The position numbers and the translations under genes are program-made. Positions 48,196-60,360 of a stretch of DNA of 64,000 nucleotides are shown piece after piece. The stretch's first letter is position 1; every line of letters starts with the position of its first letter. Location of the stretch: assembly GCA_030407085.1 (NCBI GenBank), contig CM059587.1, positions 104,057,501-104,121,500 of the forward strand, in the 5' to 3' direction. The notes beneath the pieces were generated by a model that saw nothing but the letters and a program-made list of their open reading frames with translations, had not been told where the DNA came from and ran no database searches. This DNA comes from Trichopria drosophilae. Taxonomy: Eukaryota > Arthropoda > Insecta > Hymenoptera > Diapriidae.

Positions 48196-48714
48196 CTAAG
48201 ATATGCAGTATTTTTTAGACATTTTCCTTCCTTCAAAAATTGTCATTAAATGTCGATGGTCCAAAATGATTTTAAGGATGTTATAACTTGTATACCATAG
48301 CTTGAAACATCGTCCAAAATTTCGTATAGTTGGCTGCACTTCTTGAGCAATAGGTTTATGACCGTAAAAAACCGGGCCAGACTGTATTCCTTTGTGAGGT
48401 AGATTCGCGTGATGGGAAACGCCGAAAAAAGATGTATATCGGAAGGCAATCGCCTCGTCTGCGGATTCGACTAATGGGAGGTGGCGTGAGGAATAGGGCA
48501 TTCCTTTGCCATCCATTACGAATTGAAATTTGGAAACAATTTGGGATGAGAAAGGGGTTGCAGTGTCTATGGCCAGAATTCGTAATTGTTTCTCAAGACC
48601 GATGATTCTCTTTGTGAAGGGCGGAGTTAAAAAAACGACAATCAATACCACACAGTGGACTGAAACTAACTTTAACCCATTAAGTCTGGACATTTTTTTC
48701 ATTACAGTTGTCAA
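48196..48714 (-). CDS. Doubtful open frame of 172 codons, unknown product
   Basis: This is the longest open frame in the window and lies in slightly GC-richer DNA. The translation has a hydrophobic run at about residues 18-31 that could be a membrane or signal-anchor segment, followed by a mixed-composition region with a few His, Tyr and Trp residues but no motif that I recognise. Its first codons run through the CCCATTAA/TTAA element end at 48672, so the ATG region is probably not native; if part of it is real, an exon starting further in is more likely. There is no neighbouring gene to give context. It may be a decayed transposon gene, an isolated exon, or chance. Confidence 0.15.
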   Translation of the reverse strand: MTTVMKKMSRLNGLKLVSVHCVVLIVVFLTPPFTKRIIGLEKQLRILAIDTATPFSSQIVSKFQFVMDGKGMPYSSRHLPLVESADEAIAFRYTSFFGVSHHANLPHKGIQSGPVFYGHKPIAQEVQPTIRNFGRCFKLWYTSYNILKIILDHRHLMTIFEGRKMSKKYCIS

Positions 48715-49128
48715 CGGTTGTATTTTGTATTAAAAAAGTTTCTGAAAAATATGCAAGCATTTTTCAAATTGAAGTTTTTTTATATTGAAATAATTTCTTG
48801 TTTGAAATAAAGAAATTGTGTAATTTGGGCTAAAATACGAAAAAATTGACGAAGTTTCAGAAAGTTTGATTTTAAAATCAATTTTTTGAAAAAATTAATG
48901 GCTGAAATAATAAGTAGTTAAAAATGAGGCTAAAATACAGACGTATTTTTTTAATTATTCTAAATATTTTTTGTTTCATAAAATTTGTTCGTATAGTTGA
49001 TAATGTTAAATATTTATGCGTCATTAAAAATTTTAAAATTATATGTTTTAAGAAGGTTTTTTGGTTTATTTTAATCACAGCTAATTGTTAAAAGACTCGA
49101 AAACTACAATTGTAGCGTTAAATGGTTA
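48672..49128. mobile_element. Possible degraded TTAA-CCCATTAA element
   Basis: TTAACCCATTAAGTCTGGAC at 48672 has the left terminus of the family at 16150 and 60361. A candidate right end, GCGTTAAATGGTTA at about 49116-49128, is its degenerate reverse complement, and the sequence just inside both ends shows weak pairing. The right boundary is uncertain. Confidence 0.35.
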
Positions 49129-49950
49129 TTTGACGCATCTTAATCAAAAGTAGGAAGTTCTCATGAAGCAAATTGAAGCTCGATTATGCAGATGGATGAT
49201 ATTGAAGTCAAATATTGACAGCTGATTATGATGAATGGTGGCTTAAAAACAAAAAAAAATATGTTACTTATTTTTTTTTATATTATAAATCAAATGAGAC
49301 ATCTTCGAAGAAATAATTTATCATTTAGTTAAATCAATAAAATTTGGGAATGTTATGATTATATTTTCAAGAAAAGTACTAATATTGTTGTGCAATTAAT
49401 CCATTAAATCAAATGATTTTATTAACCACATATTGTAACGTTTATGTCACCAGCTGCAAATTTCCTAATTTGGAAATGATGATGGATGATGCTGACGTGG
49501 AGTAGTAACAGCTGATAATGACTAATATAGAGTATGATCATGTTGACACTTTTCTTTTCAATAATGTTCATACTTTATGTCTAAACAAATGCTAGACTAG
49601 TTGATTAAACTATCTGAAAAATATTTTATCGAAAAATAGTTAATCCAAAAAACTATTGAGGTATATAATTAAATTAACCATTAAATTGAAGAGAATATTT
49701 AACAAAAAATGTCTAAAATATAAAAATTTCAGTTATATTTGTTGTCTAAAGTCCTATGTTTATAAATGTTAAATTTTTTTTTGTGAAATTTGAATTGAAT
49801 ATGTTACGATACTGAAAAACAAGGAAACTTGTACTTTTGGAAAACGAATCAATTTTTATCCATAATTCATTTGTATTTATTCTTACGCATAAGAAAATTT
49901 AATTTTTATTCAGCTACTGTAATGAAAGAATGAATTTCCACGAATAAATG
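49129..49950. other. Intergenic DNA with GATGAT-rich patches
   Basis: GATGGATGAT near 49190 and GATGATGGATGATGCTGACG near 49478 repeat with CAGCTGAT words between them (49221 and 49509). Otherwise nothing was recognised. Confidence 0.4.
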
Positions 49951-50043
49951 TTCTGGCTAAGAGTGAGAATTCACTCTTTCACTTGAGTGGCTTCATTTTC
50001 ACTCCATATAGGGTGACTTTTCACTCCACAAAATTTAGACAGT
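49951..50043 (+). mobile_element. Short copy of the ACTCTT MITE
   Basis: AAGAGTGAGAATTCACTCTT matches the left subterminal part of 25027-25336. The right end, AAAATTTAGACAGTA, matches GAAATTTAGAGAGTA there. The outer left end and most of the interior are missing. Confidence 0.65.
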
Positions 50044-51051
50044 AAGAAGGTGATATTGTATTAATGTAATATTTATACCATTTTTATTACATTTGATGAA
50101 ATAATTTCTAACATGTCTACGTTTGTATAAATTGTGTTCGGTGCCTAAAACTCGAATGAAATTAGTTAAAATATATAATGAATCTGTATCTTTTTCAACT
50201 TTACCTGAAATCTTATTTTTATATTCTAAAATTTTATTTCTTAATAATCTTCTAGTCTGTCTTACGTTTGATTTCATAAACAACATAATTCAGTTGTAAA
50301 ATATTTAATTTATTTTTGAAATCTATATTCTGATTGTAAAATAATGTTATTTTTAAAAGTAGGGTTATGTATATTTTTCATAACGTGATACTCATTCTTT
50401 CATAAAAAATTTTGTCTTAACAACTATACTACCTCTTCTGGTAATTTATGAACAAACTTTCTGTTAAAAATTGCTACAAATTTTACTATTGGTATTCTAT
50501 ATATTTATAGTAAAATGTATAATTTATGAAATTATACTAAATTTTTGTAAATATACACTTTTTCTACTTTATATTGTTAAATTAACGAGATGTGTTTTTC
50601 TGTTTGACCAGTATATGTACTTCCAATCCCACAAGTACCTAAATGGAGATATGGTGGACTTACTTATTACTTTAGTAAACTTTCAGACGGATACATAGAA
50701 TGTTGAACCAGGGAAACTGCAGGAAATTCTGACACTCTAACTATAGTAATAGTTTTACTAATATTGTATCTAAACCAATGTTTTTGATCTTTTTGACCAG
50801 TTTTAAATTTACACACAACTTTATTTTTTTTAATCGTGAAATAATTGATACGAATCTGACACAGTCTCACAGAAGATTTGACTTTTAATAAATTAAAAAA
50901 AAAAAATTATCAGCATACAGTTATAATAAATTCAACTACTGCTGTAAAAATCAGAGGAAAGAAATAAAATTAACTACTGTTTTATTTAAATAAATTTTCT
51001 CTATAATAAAATCGAATTATTACGATAAGTTTTTTTTGGAAACTAAAAAAG
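50044..51051. other. AT-rich intergenic DNA, nothing recognised
   Basis: Frames of 67-83 codons on both strands are typical of AT-rich chance frames. Confidence 0.5.
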
Positions 51052-51104
51052 TTAAATTGGTTTTAATCCTGGTAGGTCATAAGCTCGGTTTAAAACCAAT
51101 TTAA
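51052..51104. repeat. Perfect 15-bp stem hairpin
   Basis: TTAAATTGGTTTTAA (51052-51066) is followed 23 bases later by its exact reverse complement TTAAAACCAATTTAA (51090-51104). The loop is GC-richer than its surroundings. Confidence 0.85.
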
Positions 51105-52000
51105 TTTTGTAAATTTTGTCTATATTGTTAATTTTGCTATTCTTAGTTAAACTAATAGTTAACTAATTAAATTTACTAAAATTTGTTATTTTTTTTTTAA
51201 ATTTAGTCAAATTAACTTTTAAATTTCATTCAACTAATATGTTTCTTAGCTGATTTAAATTAGTTACTGCAACTAATTAATTATAGTTGAGAACTTACTG
51301 AACCATTGAAAGTAATTGAATGATATTAATTCAGAATATTTTGTTAGTTTTGGCAGAATTAAACAAAACTGTAGTTATTAATCTTGTTACAATACTAAAA
51401 AGACTAAAGTAACGGCAGTAGAAACATGTATTTGAAATGTGTAGTAGCTCCTAGTAAGTGTATTACTGTAGTAGTCTGAAAAATCATAAAAACAACCACT
51501 TTTGTTATTAACTTCTTTGCATGTGGTTATATTGAGATATCTAATACTATAGACTAAATGTATAGTTAGCAGCTAAAGATTTAGTAAATTCAATTACAGA
51601 TTATGTCAATCCAATAACGATCCAGTCGAAATTACTCATATGTGGCTACTAGAAGGTAACCATATATTCAGGAAATACTACTGTTTATTCTTAGTATATT
51701 TTTGCTAGTTTTATTTCAGTAAAAAATTGATATTTATATTATATTCTTGCTATTGTTAATATATTGTAAAATATCAGTAAAAGGAAGAAATTATAGCTGA
51801 ATTATATTTATGTTTTGAAATTGTAAAATAAATCAGTTGCAAAGGAAATATGTTTACTTCTATGATTACATCCACAATATTTATCCAAATGAGTAATTAA
51901 ATAGACGACAATTTTTTGAAATTTGTTCAAATTAAATGCATTCTATTTTACTAACCACACACTTAGTAATTCATGTCATTGCTTTAGGAAAAAGTGGATG
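51105..52000. repeat. Patch dense in TTAGT / ACTAA pentamers
   Basis: AACTAATAGTTAACTAATTA and related words dominate 51130-51310; the density falls off beyond 51800. Confidence 0.4.
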
Positions 52001-54085
52001 ATAAAATGTCAAATTTACTAAGTTTTTTTTGCAGTGTTATATGAATTAATAAAAATTGTATTTTTTTTATTAATTGGTTTATTAAAGGTATGATAAACTT
52101 AGAACATCAAGGCTACAAACTATTCATTAGAGAAAATTCGTAAAAATGATCTATATTTCTACCCTATATGACTGCTTTTAATACTTTATTACATTTTTTA
52201 AATAAAAAGCTTAAACAAACCAAGAATAGTTGTAGGTGGAATCAAACCTAATCTTGCAAAAATTTAGCACACGTATCGTTTTCAAACGGTGAGACGAACG
52301 AAGCGTTGCTTTCTCCGACAGAGAAAGCGAATTGACAGTTTTTTTAACTTTCCTCGATATCTCTTTTACTTAATAATTGTATTCTGCAATGTTTGTAAAT
52401 ACCCAGGTACATATAGTAAATAAATTTTGTATTTACGAAGTTTATTTTATTTAATACGTAAATTATGTTTACATTAAGAAAGAGATGATTGTTATTACCT
52501 TCCTTTTTAGCAAAGACAATATATAAAAACATATATTCAGAATTCGTAAAAAAAGGATTATCCTAATTATATAAATTTGTATTAATTAGACGAAACAAGA
52601 AAGTCTTCGATTTAGAATATAAAGAAGACTGTAACTTATTATTACTGCTGCTGTAGATGCAAATAGGAACTTACGCGGCGAGCCTCATCAATTTTCAGGA
52701 ATTAAAAAAAACTATGAAATTTTTAAATGAAATATTCATTGATTTTTGCCATTTTGTACGTATTTTCAGTTACTCATAATGTGTGATATATTCGCAATTC
52801 AAAATGACAGGCTCTACGATGTATTTTTGTTTTTTCTGTAAAGTTTTGGATGAAAATCATATGAGGCCCTTTTCTATGATAATTGTGATTATGGTTCGAC
52901 CATATTTGTGCCATTTGAGGAATTTAAAATTTTAGAGATAGTGCTCGTAATTTTCAAGCCGATGTTTTTAATTTTAGAAATGCGATTACAAATAAATGCA
53001 TTATGAACAACGCGAAAGACATGTAAATATGTTGAATGTTACAAAAATCAATTTAATATTTAGTATTTCATCAATCCGCAATTTTGTGCCTGATATTTTG
53101 GGTTTGCCATCTTGAATTTGATAAATCTAGAAGTAAATCAGAAATTCGGAATCAGCGACATAAAATCCTCTAAGTAATAAGTTTCCTTCAAATAGAATTA
53201 CTTTCGAGTGCAATTTAGTGCAATTTTGATCAACCCACAAATATTTCGTCGTATCGATAAAAAAGTATCGATTTTGTATCGAAAAAAATAATATATTTCA
53301 GTTAGAAATGGCTTTCAAAATTATATGTCGCCAAGTGGATCATCTGAAATTTATAGTAGAGATTACTGTAAATAAATGGAATTTGTTGAATACTGATAGT
53401 AAAATTTATGAAAATTGTTGATTTTCCCAGAATGAATGTTCCTAAATTACCAATTAAAATGAGACAAATCTCCAAAACGTTTTTTTTAATCAATGAACGA
53501 GTGTCAAGTAATCAGAAACAAATAAAAACTAGGGATAAAATTAATTGTGATTCGATGCAAATGATTGTTTCGTCTCTAGAGTTTCTATTCGTATTAAAAA
53601 ATATGATCGACGAATTCTTGAATACTACACATTAATTATAAATAATTGATAATTAGTAAGAGTTACATTGTTGTGTACAAAAATTTACTTGTGCACTTCC
53701 AGATGAAAATATTTCAAAAAACGACACGGAAACTGTTGTCCCTAACAAATAAAATATACATTTTTTTTCTGTAAACGATTGCAGTTCTGGAGTTTTATGT
53801 AAAAGAAAAAATATAGGAGTAGTTCTCAAATGTTTTCGGGCCTTTTTCAAAATATTTTTTATTGAGTACTAACAATTATGAATTGGTATTTTGGTAAAAA
53901 TTATTCTATAAATTGTACAGCAATCTGCATGACAAGAAGATAATACAATTTCTGTCAATCATAAGTTTTTTCAAAGAAAATTATTTATCATAATTTACGA
54001 CTGAATTTTACCTCCATTAGTATGCCAACATATGAAAGCTTTAAACTTTCTGATTATCTGCTGTGCATCGAAGTACTTCCGGTAG
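52001..54085. other. Intergenic DNA; weak B-box-like and CCGCCAT-like sites
   Basis: GGTGGAATCAAACCTAATC near 52235 weakly resembles the B-box remnants at 31128 and 33505. TTGCCATCTTGAATTTG near 53105 followed by AATCAGCGACATAAAA near 53151 belongs to the dispersed fold-back vocabulary. No gene was recognised. Confidence 0.4.
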
Positions 54086-54110
54086 TTAACCCATTATGCT
54101 AAAAGCATTG
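54086..54110 (+). repeat. Solo TTAA-CCCATTA element end
   Basis: TTAACCCATTATGCTAAAAG resembles the left terminus of the family at 60361. No right end was found. Confidence 0.35.
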
Positions 54111-54949
54111 TGAACATCTTTTTAATTAGAAATTTTGTAAAATAATTCTGTACGTATTTGCTAAAATACCACTCTACTTTTAGATCAAAAAGGGAAAAGT
54201 AAGTTTCCAATTCGAAATTAGAAGTAAGGACCAAAATTATACTACACAATTAATTGTGTAATTGTGCTAAATTTTGATAGTGACATATTTTGAAGAATTC
54301 CAATTCATAATAGAATATTAGAATTTCACTAATATTAATATTTCTTCTTCTAAAGGTTTTTGTATTTTTTTGTAACTTTTCCTAATTATTGATTATTGAA
54401 AAAAAATTGATTAATGTCTCGTATTAAAAGATTCGTCGATTATTTTGTTCCATAAAATGACCGTTTTATAGCCAAAAACGATCGCTCGTTTTTATTGGAC
54501 ATCGATTATTAGTTTTATAAGATAAACATTTTTTTACTTTTTTTAGGTTCGATTTTGTTTCATTTTACTCGGTGTAGTTCACTTCAAATAACTCAGCTAT
54601 TATGTGTAATAATAATATTCTAGTAAACATACAGATCAGAAATTTTCTTGGGAGGTAAAATGAGGAGTTTCCGTTTTTCTTTGGTGGATCCGTAAGACGT
54701 ATTTTTTTAGGGTTTTCACGTTTCTTTTGATAGTACAAACACAGCTTTAGAAAAATATTATATCAGTTTTGAAGATGATCTAAAAGAGGTAGAAAAGATG
54801 AGATTCAAAATAATTTTTTTTTCTATTTATGTATAGCCTATCGTATCATCACTAATCGAAAATAAAAGGGAAAAGCCGACTTGAATTTAATCAGTCATTA
54901 TTTTTAGAAAAATGAGTAAAAACTCTAATTCAATAAAGTCAAATTTAAG
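54111..54949. other. Intergenic DNA, nothing recognised
   Basis: No gene or element boundary recognised. Confidence 0.5.
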
Positions 54950-55570
54950 TAATTTGCTTTAGTAATAAAGTATTATGGATACACTATTAGTAATTTTAAA
55001 TTATTATAATGTGGCTACTGGAGTGGTAGAACGATCGGATTTGAGTTTTTTTACGCTTTATTATAAAAATGGTTTCTACTTAAATAGCGACTAACTTATA
55101 CTTTTTCATTAGTAGTTTTTGACTGCTGCAGATTAAGAATATAATTAGTTTCGTCTTTGGCAGTGAAAAACTAAATATTACGAAAGTTTTTTTATAAGTT
55201 TATTAATTAAAACTAATAAACAGGATTTATATTTAATCGTTTTTAAAGTAACATGTAGTTCAGGTGACTAAATGATTTTTAGTTTAGTCACTTTAACAAA
55301 TTTCAGCTATAGAGATTATTTGGTTCCAATCGATTAACTTAATAATTTTCTTCAGTTTACTAAATATTTTACTCAGTACAAAATTTAGTACTGTACCGTT
55401 CAAAAACAGTTATTAAAAGAATTATTTAAGGACGACTAACTCGATATTTTATTATATTAGATACAGCAGTAGGAATTTGTTTAAATTAGAGTTACACAAA
55501 AATTTATTTACAGAAAAAGTACCCAAAGTACATTTTTAGGTACTGTAATAAGTTCACTATCACTTGGAAT
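54950..55570. repeat. Patch dense in TTAGT / ACTAA pentamers
   Basis: TTAGTAATTTT, AATTAGTTTCG, TTTAGTCACTTT and similar words recur. A short dyad built on AAGTACC / GGTACT lies at about 55517-55545. Confidence 0.35.
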
Positions 55571-56844
55571 ATGGCAAATGAAAAATTATGAAAAAAAAGA
55601 TAAAAAATGTATATTCCCGCTAGATTTTCCAGTCAGCCCTTACAATAAGGATAAAATACGCAACATTTCTACCTGGAACTATTTTATGATCAAAGACTGA
55701 TTCCCTATGTAACATCGTACGAATGCGGTGGATCAATTTGCTTATCGCGGCAGGTCATCAAAATATTTGAGGTCAGAATGCCCAAGTATTCTGATAAATG
55801 GCGTCGATTAACAGCGTTTAATTTTTGAGAAGAGTTTTATTGTTTTATTCGGATGTTCGGTTACGAGCCATGACGATTCAGTGTATCAATTCGACAAAAT
55901 AATAAATGGATTTATTTTTAGATTTTCTGAATTCTATTTTTCTCTATAATTTTGAGAGGTCCATAAAGTAACTGAATTTATATCACCTTCGCATTATTTT
56001 TTGTTTCATTTAATACACTCTGAGCATATGTTTGATGTTGGTCTATTTTTCTAGAACTTATCAATAACTTTTTTTTAATTACTAAAATTTTCATTTTTTT
56101 AAATTTTTGACAATCGAATGTCTTTATTATGATATTCGTAATTAAAACTAATTAAGAATACTGATGGAAACACTAAAATAAAGTATCTTAATGGAGTTCT
56201 AAAGTCTTCCGCAGATAAGGTAGATATTTTCACTAAAAACTGCAAGTAAAAAATTACTGAATCGATTTTTTTAACATTCTAATTAGTATAGGTGGTATTT
56301 AAGAAAATTCCAAAGACATTAATTGAGTACTGACCGAGAATTTTCGGAAACAAGTGGTTTTTATTTAATAGTACATTTCGTTACTAGTGGGGGAAATGCG
56401 ACTTGCCACACTAGTAACGATAACGATGTTTTTTGTAATATTATACGAAAAATCCGGACTGGATAAATAATATTTATTGTTTACTGTTTAGTTACTACTA
56501 ACATCTTTTTTAAAATTACAACGTAATAAAATGTTATTTAATTCTAACCTAAAATGATGATTGATTATCCCACTGTTCAAGTAAGACCTACTTGTAAAGT
56601 CATAAGTGGTTTGAACAATTCAGATTTTTTTTTATTAAATAACTGATACAAACATTTCGTGATTCGTAACAATTGAAATTTTTTGCAAATTCTTTTGAAC
56701 TGTACAGACTTCATTGTCAAAACTAGAATTTATAGCTTGATATCCATCTTCGTTAATCGTACGATATTGATATATGATATTAGTACTCACATAAATTTAA
56801 CTTGTTGAATTAGTAAGTAAAATGTATCCAAGTATATATGAATT
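55571..56844. other. AT-rich intergenic DNA, nothing recognised
   Basis: A slightly GC-richer stretch at 55610-55800 has no recognisable content. TTAGTAA-like words are present but sparse. Confidence 0.45.
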
Positions 56845-56940
56845 TTGTCTGTATACAATAATTGTATATGGTTGTATATGATTGTATAGCTTATATACGA
56901 TTGCATATAATTATATTCATTGCTATATAATCATATATAA
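56845..56940. repeat. TTGTATATG-type short tandem repeat
   Basis: Nine- to ten-base variants, GTATACAATA, ATTGTATATG, GTTGTATATG, ATTGTATAGC, ATTGCATATA, repeat about eight times. Related words reappear at 57100-57175. Confidence 0.7.
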
Positions 56941-57187
56941 ATTTAAAAAAATAAAACTTTTTAGCATTTTTTATATTCATCCACCAAAATGTCAGGGGGT
57001 TATATAATGCAAATGAAGCATCAAAAATGTTGTATATTGTAAAATAATTTAGATGAGCGCTTTTAAACACTGATTATGCTTTTTTTATTAGGATAATTTT
57101 TTACAACGTTTATATACAGTTGTGTAGAGCCATAAATTCTATATAATTGTACACAAATTTTGTATGCAATCTCATTTTTACCCGTGA

Positions 57188-57256
57188 TTTTTTCTTCTTT
57201 TCTTTTTCTTTTTATTTACTAATTTTTCTTTTTTTTCCTTTTCTTTTTCTTTTCTT
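57188..57256. repeat. Polypyrimidine (TTTTC)n tract
   Basis: Nearly pure T/C for 70 bases on the plus strand, mainly TTTTC and TTTCTT units, interrupted once by ATTTACTAA. Confidence 0.85.
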
Positions 57257-57299
57257 AAAATTATATTATCAAAATGACTGTCATAACTAAGAAAGGGAT

Positions 57300-58440
57300 T
57301 ACTTTTATTAATTACTAATTTTTAAACACAATTTGATTGTTATTAGTAACATCATAGTAGAAATATTAATAGGATATTAGTTCTTAAACCGTCAATGGTC
57401 ACTGTAAGAATGGGTAGTAACTACTAGTAATTATTATTACCATTCGTTCTTATTTTTCTTATTTTTTTTATTTATGTAGTAGTTGATAGTCACTATGAAA
57501 AAGTTTAGTAACTATTTGAATCTGAGAATAATTGCACTCAGACATTGAGGCAAGATCGTCATTCGTGTTAATATAGTTAGTATTATTGGAGTAAATTTTT
57601 CTTATTTAGGGTTTTTTATTTTTTATGTGACAATTTCTTTACTAAATATAGGAAATTTTACAAAAACAAAATAGTAAATACCAAAGAAAATAACAATATT
57701 ACAGTCAAATTATAATGATAGTAAAATTTTCGATTCAATTAATTTCAGTGTATTTTTTACAGTTTCGTGATAGCAATAATTAACAGTTCTTAATAGTTCC
57801 AAATGAATACAATTTTAATAGTTTAAACTACTTAATAGTTGTTTCTTTTTCAGATAATTTTTTGAAACGGTGTTGCATCAATAGTGATTATATATTGCTA
57901 TCAAGCACTACTAATGGCCTGTTGAAAACTATTAAAAACTATGTTTATAATTTAATAAATTCATTCAGATATTAAATTAAAGTACAGATTGACATAGTTC
58001 CTAGTTACTTCACAGTATTACATTATTTTGGAACTCAGTATACAGCTATCAATAATTAATAACAATCAATAAAATTTCAGTATAGTTTCCACACCAAGAA
58101 AAATATTTAGTAAATTTACCTAAATGATGAGTTACCCAGTGGGGACTAATTATTTTGTAACTTATAGCTGCGTATCATTGAAATAACTGAAGGAAACTTA
58201 ATTTAACTAAATTTTAGTCAAATTTACGAAATATAGGGTATGTACTACTAAATATTTAGTTATCACTGACGATTAAGTTAAATTTACTCAATATTTTTCT
58301 CAGACTAAAAGAAATTTATAATATAGTAAATTTTATTATAAAAATCGTAACTGGCACTATAATTAAGGTTAATTTTACTATAAAATATTGATGTGTCTAT
58401 ATTTAACTCAAGCCTATAGTAACAAACAATATAATTTTCT
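57300..58440. repeat. Large patch dense in TTAGT / ACTAA pentamers
   Basis: TAGTAACTACTAGTAATTAT (57413) and ACTAAATATTTAGT (58247-58260, a perfect 14-bp palindrome) are examples. No terminal repeats were recognised. Confidence 0.4.
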
Positions 58441-58780
58441 TTAAGTGTAATGCAATTATTTTCAATAGATCCTAACATACATCAAATATCTGTAACTTTT
58501 CTAAAACGTTTCAGAAACGTCTCAGACAAAAAAAAATGTTCTTTTTTAAATACACAGCCAAGTGTACAAAAAATCTCTCATTTTAAAAAAAAATTATTAG
58601 TTTTAGTCGTTTTGTATTCATCAATGAATTGGTAAATCATTCGTATGTTGGCTTATGAGATTAAAATTGTTAATAAATTAAAAAATTTATGGCAGCTTAA
58701 AAAACATTCAAAATAACCGTTGTATATTCACTTCAAATTTCTACTGAAACACTACAATAGCCACTTCCCAAACACGTAAT
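58441..58780. other. AT-rich DNA with a small AACGTTTC repeat
   Basis: AAAACGTTTCAGAAACG near 58502 resembles the cluster at 36770-37400. The 61-codon frame is not supported. Confidence 0.4.
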
Positions 58781-59570
58781 TTAATACAATATCGATCCCC
58801 TTATGATCGTGTTCCCTCCTTGCTGACGCGGCAACCAAATTCTTCAGTCACACCTTACTAAAATCGCGCCGCACTCCCGATCAACTTTTCATTCCACCGG
58901 TTCCAACTGGAAAAGACCAAAAATTCAAGACCTCTCCTTCAATTTCAAAATTTCATTTCCCACTGTCCAATCAACATCATACACCAAGACTCTCCACGCA
59001 TGGAATTTTCACCACTTTTTTGGCTTTTTCACAAATGTCATTTGAAATTTCCACTTAATTTTGAGAAATTTTGAGAATTGTTCGACTTGATTTCTTACGT
59101 CCGCATTGATGAAAAGTCGTAAATGAGATCGCAATGGACGGAAAGAATGGTGAAATTGTTCTAGAGTGTAGGGGGCAGAGATCGAAGAGAGAAAATTGAG
59201 AAAAGAATCGGGAAGAAAAGACGATACGCTCGCAAGAAAAGAAAGATCGAAAGGAAAAACTAGTTACGAAAGCGGGAAAGAGATGAAAGGGGGAAGGTGG
59301 TAAAGAGAGAAGAGTGCGAGATGATGCAGTTGTGCGTTTGCATGGAAGGCGGAAGGAGGAACCGCGAGAACCGGTCCCGGTCACTGGGCCACCAGCCGGC
59401 CGTCGAACCCGCTACACTTGCTTCTTTACCCCCCTGGCCCCCCGAGCCCGCGGGTGCCCCCGCCACCTGTAGTTCACGATCGTTCCTTCATTCCTTCAAT
59501 CCTCTCTTTTCCACTTACTAGGACTCATTCTCTCTTAAGCAGGGACTATATCCATCTCCTTCCTTCTATT
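58781..59570. promoter_or_regulatory. GC-rich, strand-asymmetric island: candidate promoter or 5' exon
   Basis: GC-rich sequence includes GCTGACGCGGCAACC near 58823, a long purine-rich stretch on the plus strand at 59165-59330, and a CCCCC-rich block at 59428-59465. Overlapping frames in five registers (68-109 codons) are low-complexity, rich in S, P, F or R, and mutually exclusive, which argues against coding. The compositional asymmetry and GC content resemble an insect 5' untranslated exon or promoter, but no splice or TATA signal is decisive. Confidence 0.3.
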
Positions 59571-60360
59571 GGACTCGGATGCTATATGGGACCAATTTTT
59601 TTTTTTTCGTCGGCTTTATTCTGGCACCGAGTTCGCAATCGCGATCTTCTCGTGTGTTACAGTTTTGCATCATGTGCTAATAATGTCCCGTGGTAGGAAG
59701 AAAGAAAATGAGCAATTATTTTGTCCATGGTACTATTTTAATCTTAGGAAAAAGGGGGTAGAGGGGCTGCAAGAGTTCTGGCTCTGGAAGGTTAAGTGTT
59801 GTATTACTCAATCTGCTGGTTCTGAGGGGAGTACTACACTATTTATTGTCTTGTAAACAATAGCTCGGTTTAGCATCCAAATAGTAGGATCTGGCACAAT
59901 TATGTTTGGTAGTAATGTTTTTAGTTGGTTTTAATATTTAAATAGTAAGCTTGTCTACCTAATTTGTCCTAGTCATTAAAATTAGATAGTCAGCAATTCG
60001 AACTATTTATTTTTTTTGTGAAAAGGAATGGATGTTAAGGAAGTTCTCCTGAGGCTTAACTTTGCCGGTATGGATCGTTAGTAATCATATTTAGTAAGAC
60101 TAGACTAGAATTCACTGATTAAAAACGTGAAATCCGATTCCGAAAATGAATAGCAGGTTGTTTATTATCTTCGGAATGTAAGCTAAAGAGTAGTAATTCT
60201 TATTATCTATTTAATTACGATTTCGAATCCAAAATCTTGAAATTCAACCTGGCAGTTCAAACAAAATTTGTGAAATAGTAGCTAAATCGCACTGCTTCCA
60301 TGAATACAATTTTCTAAGTTTACACACTTTGTATTACATTATGGTAATTTCGGACTTTTT
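59571..60360. other. Intergenic DNA without a recognised gene
   Basis: Frames of 92-95 codons at 59418-59696 and 59569-59856 extend out of the GC-rich island and overlap in different phases. Nothing else was recognised. Confidence 0.45.
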
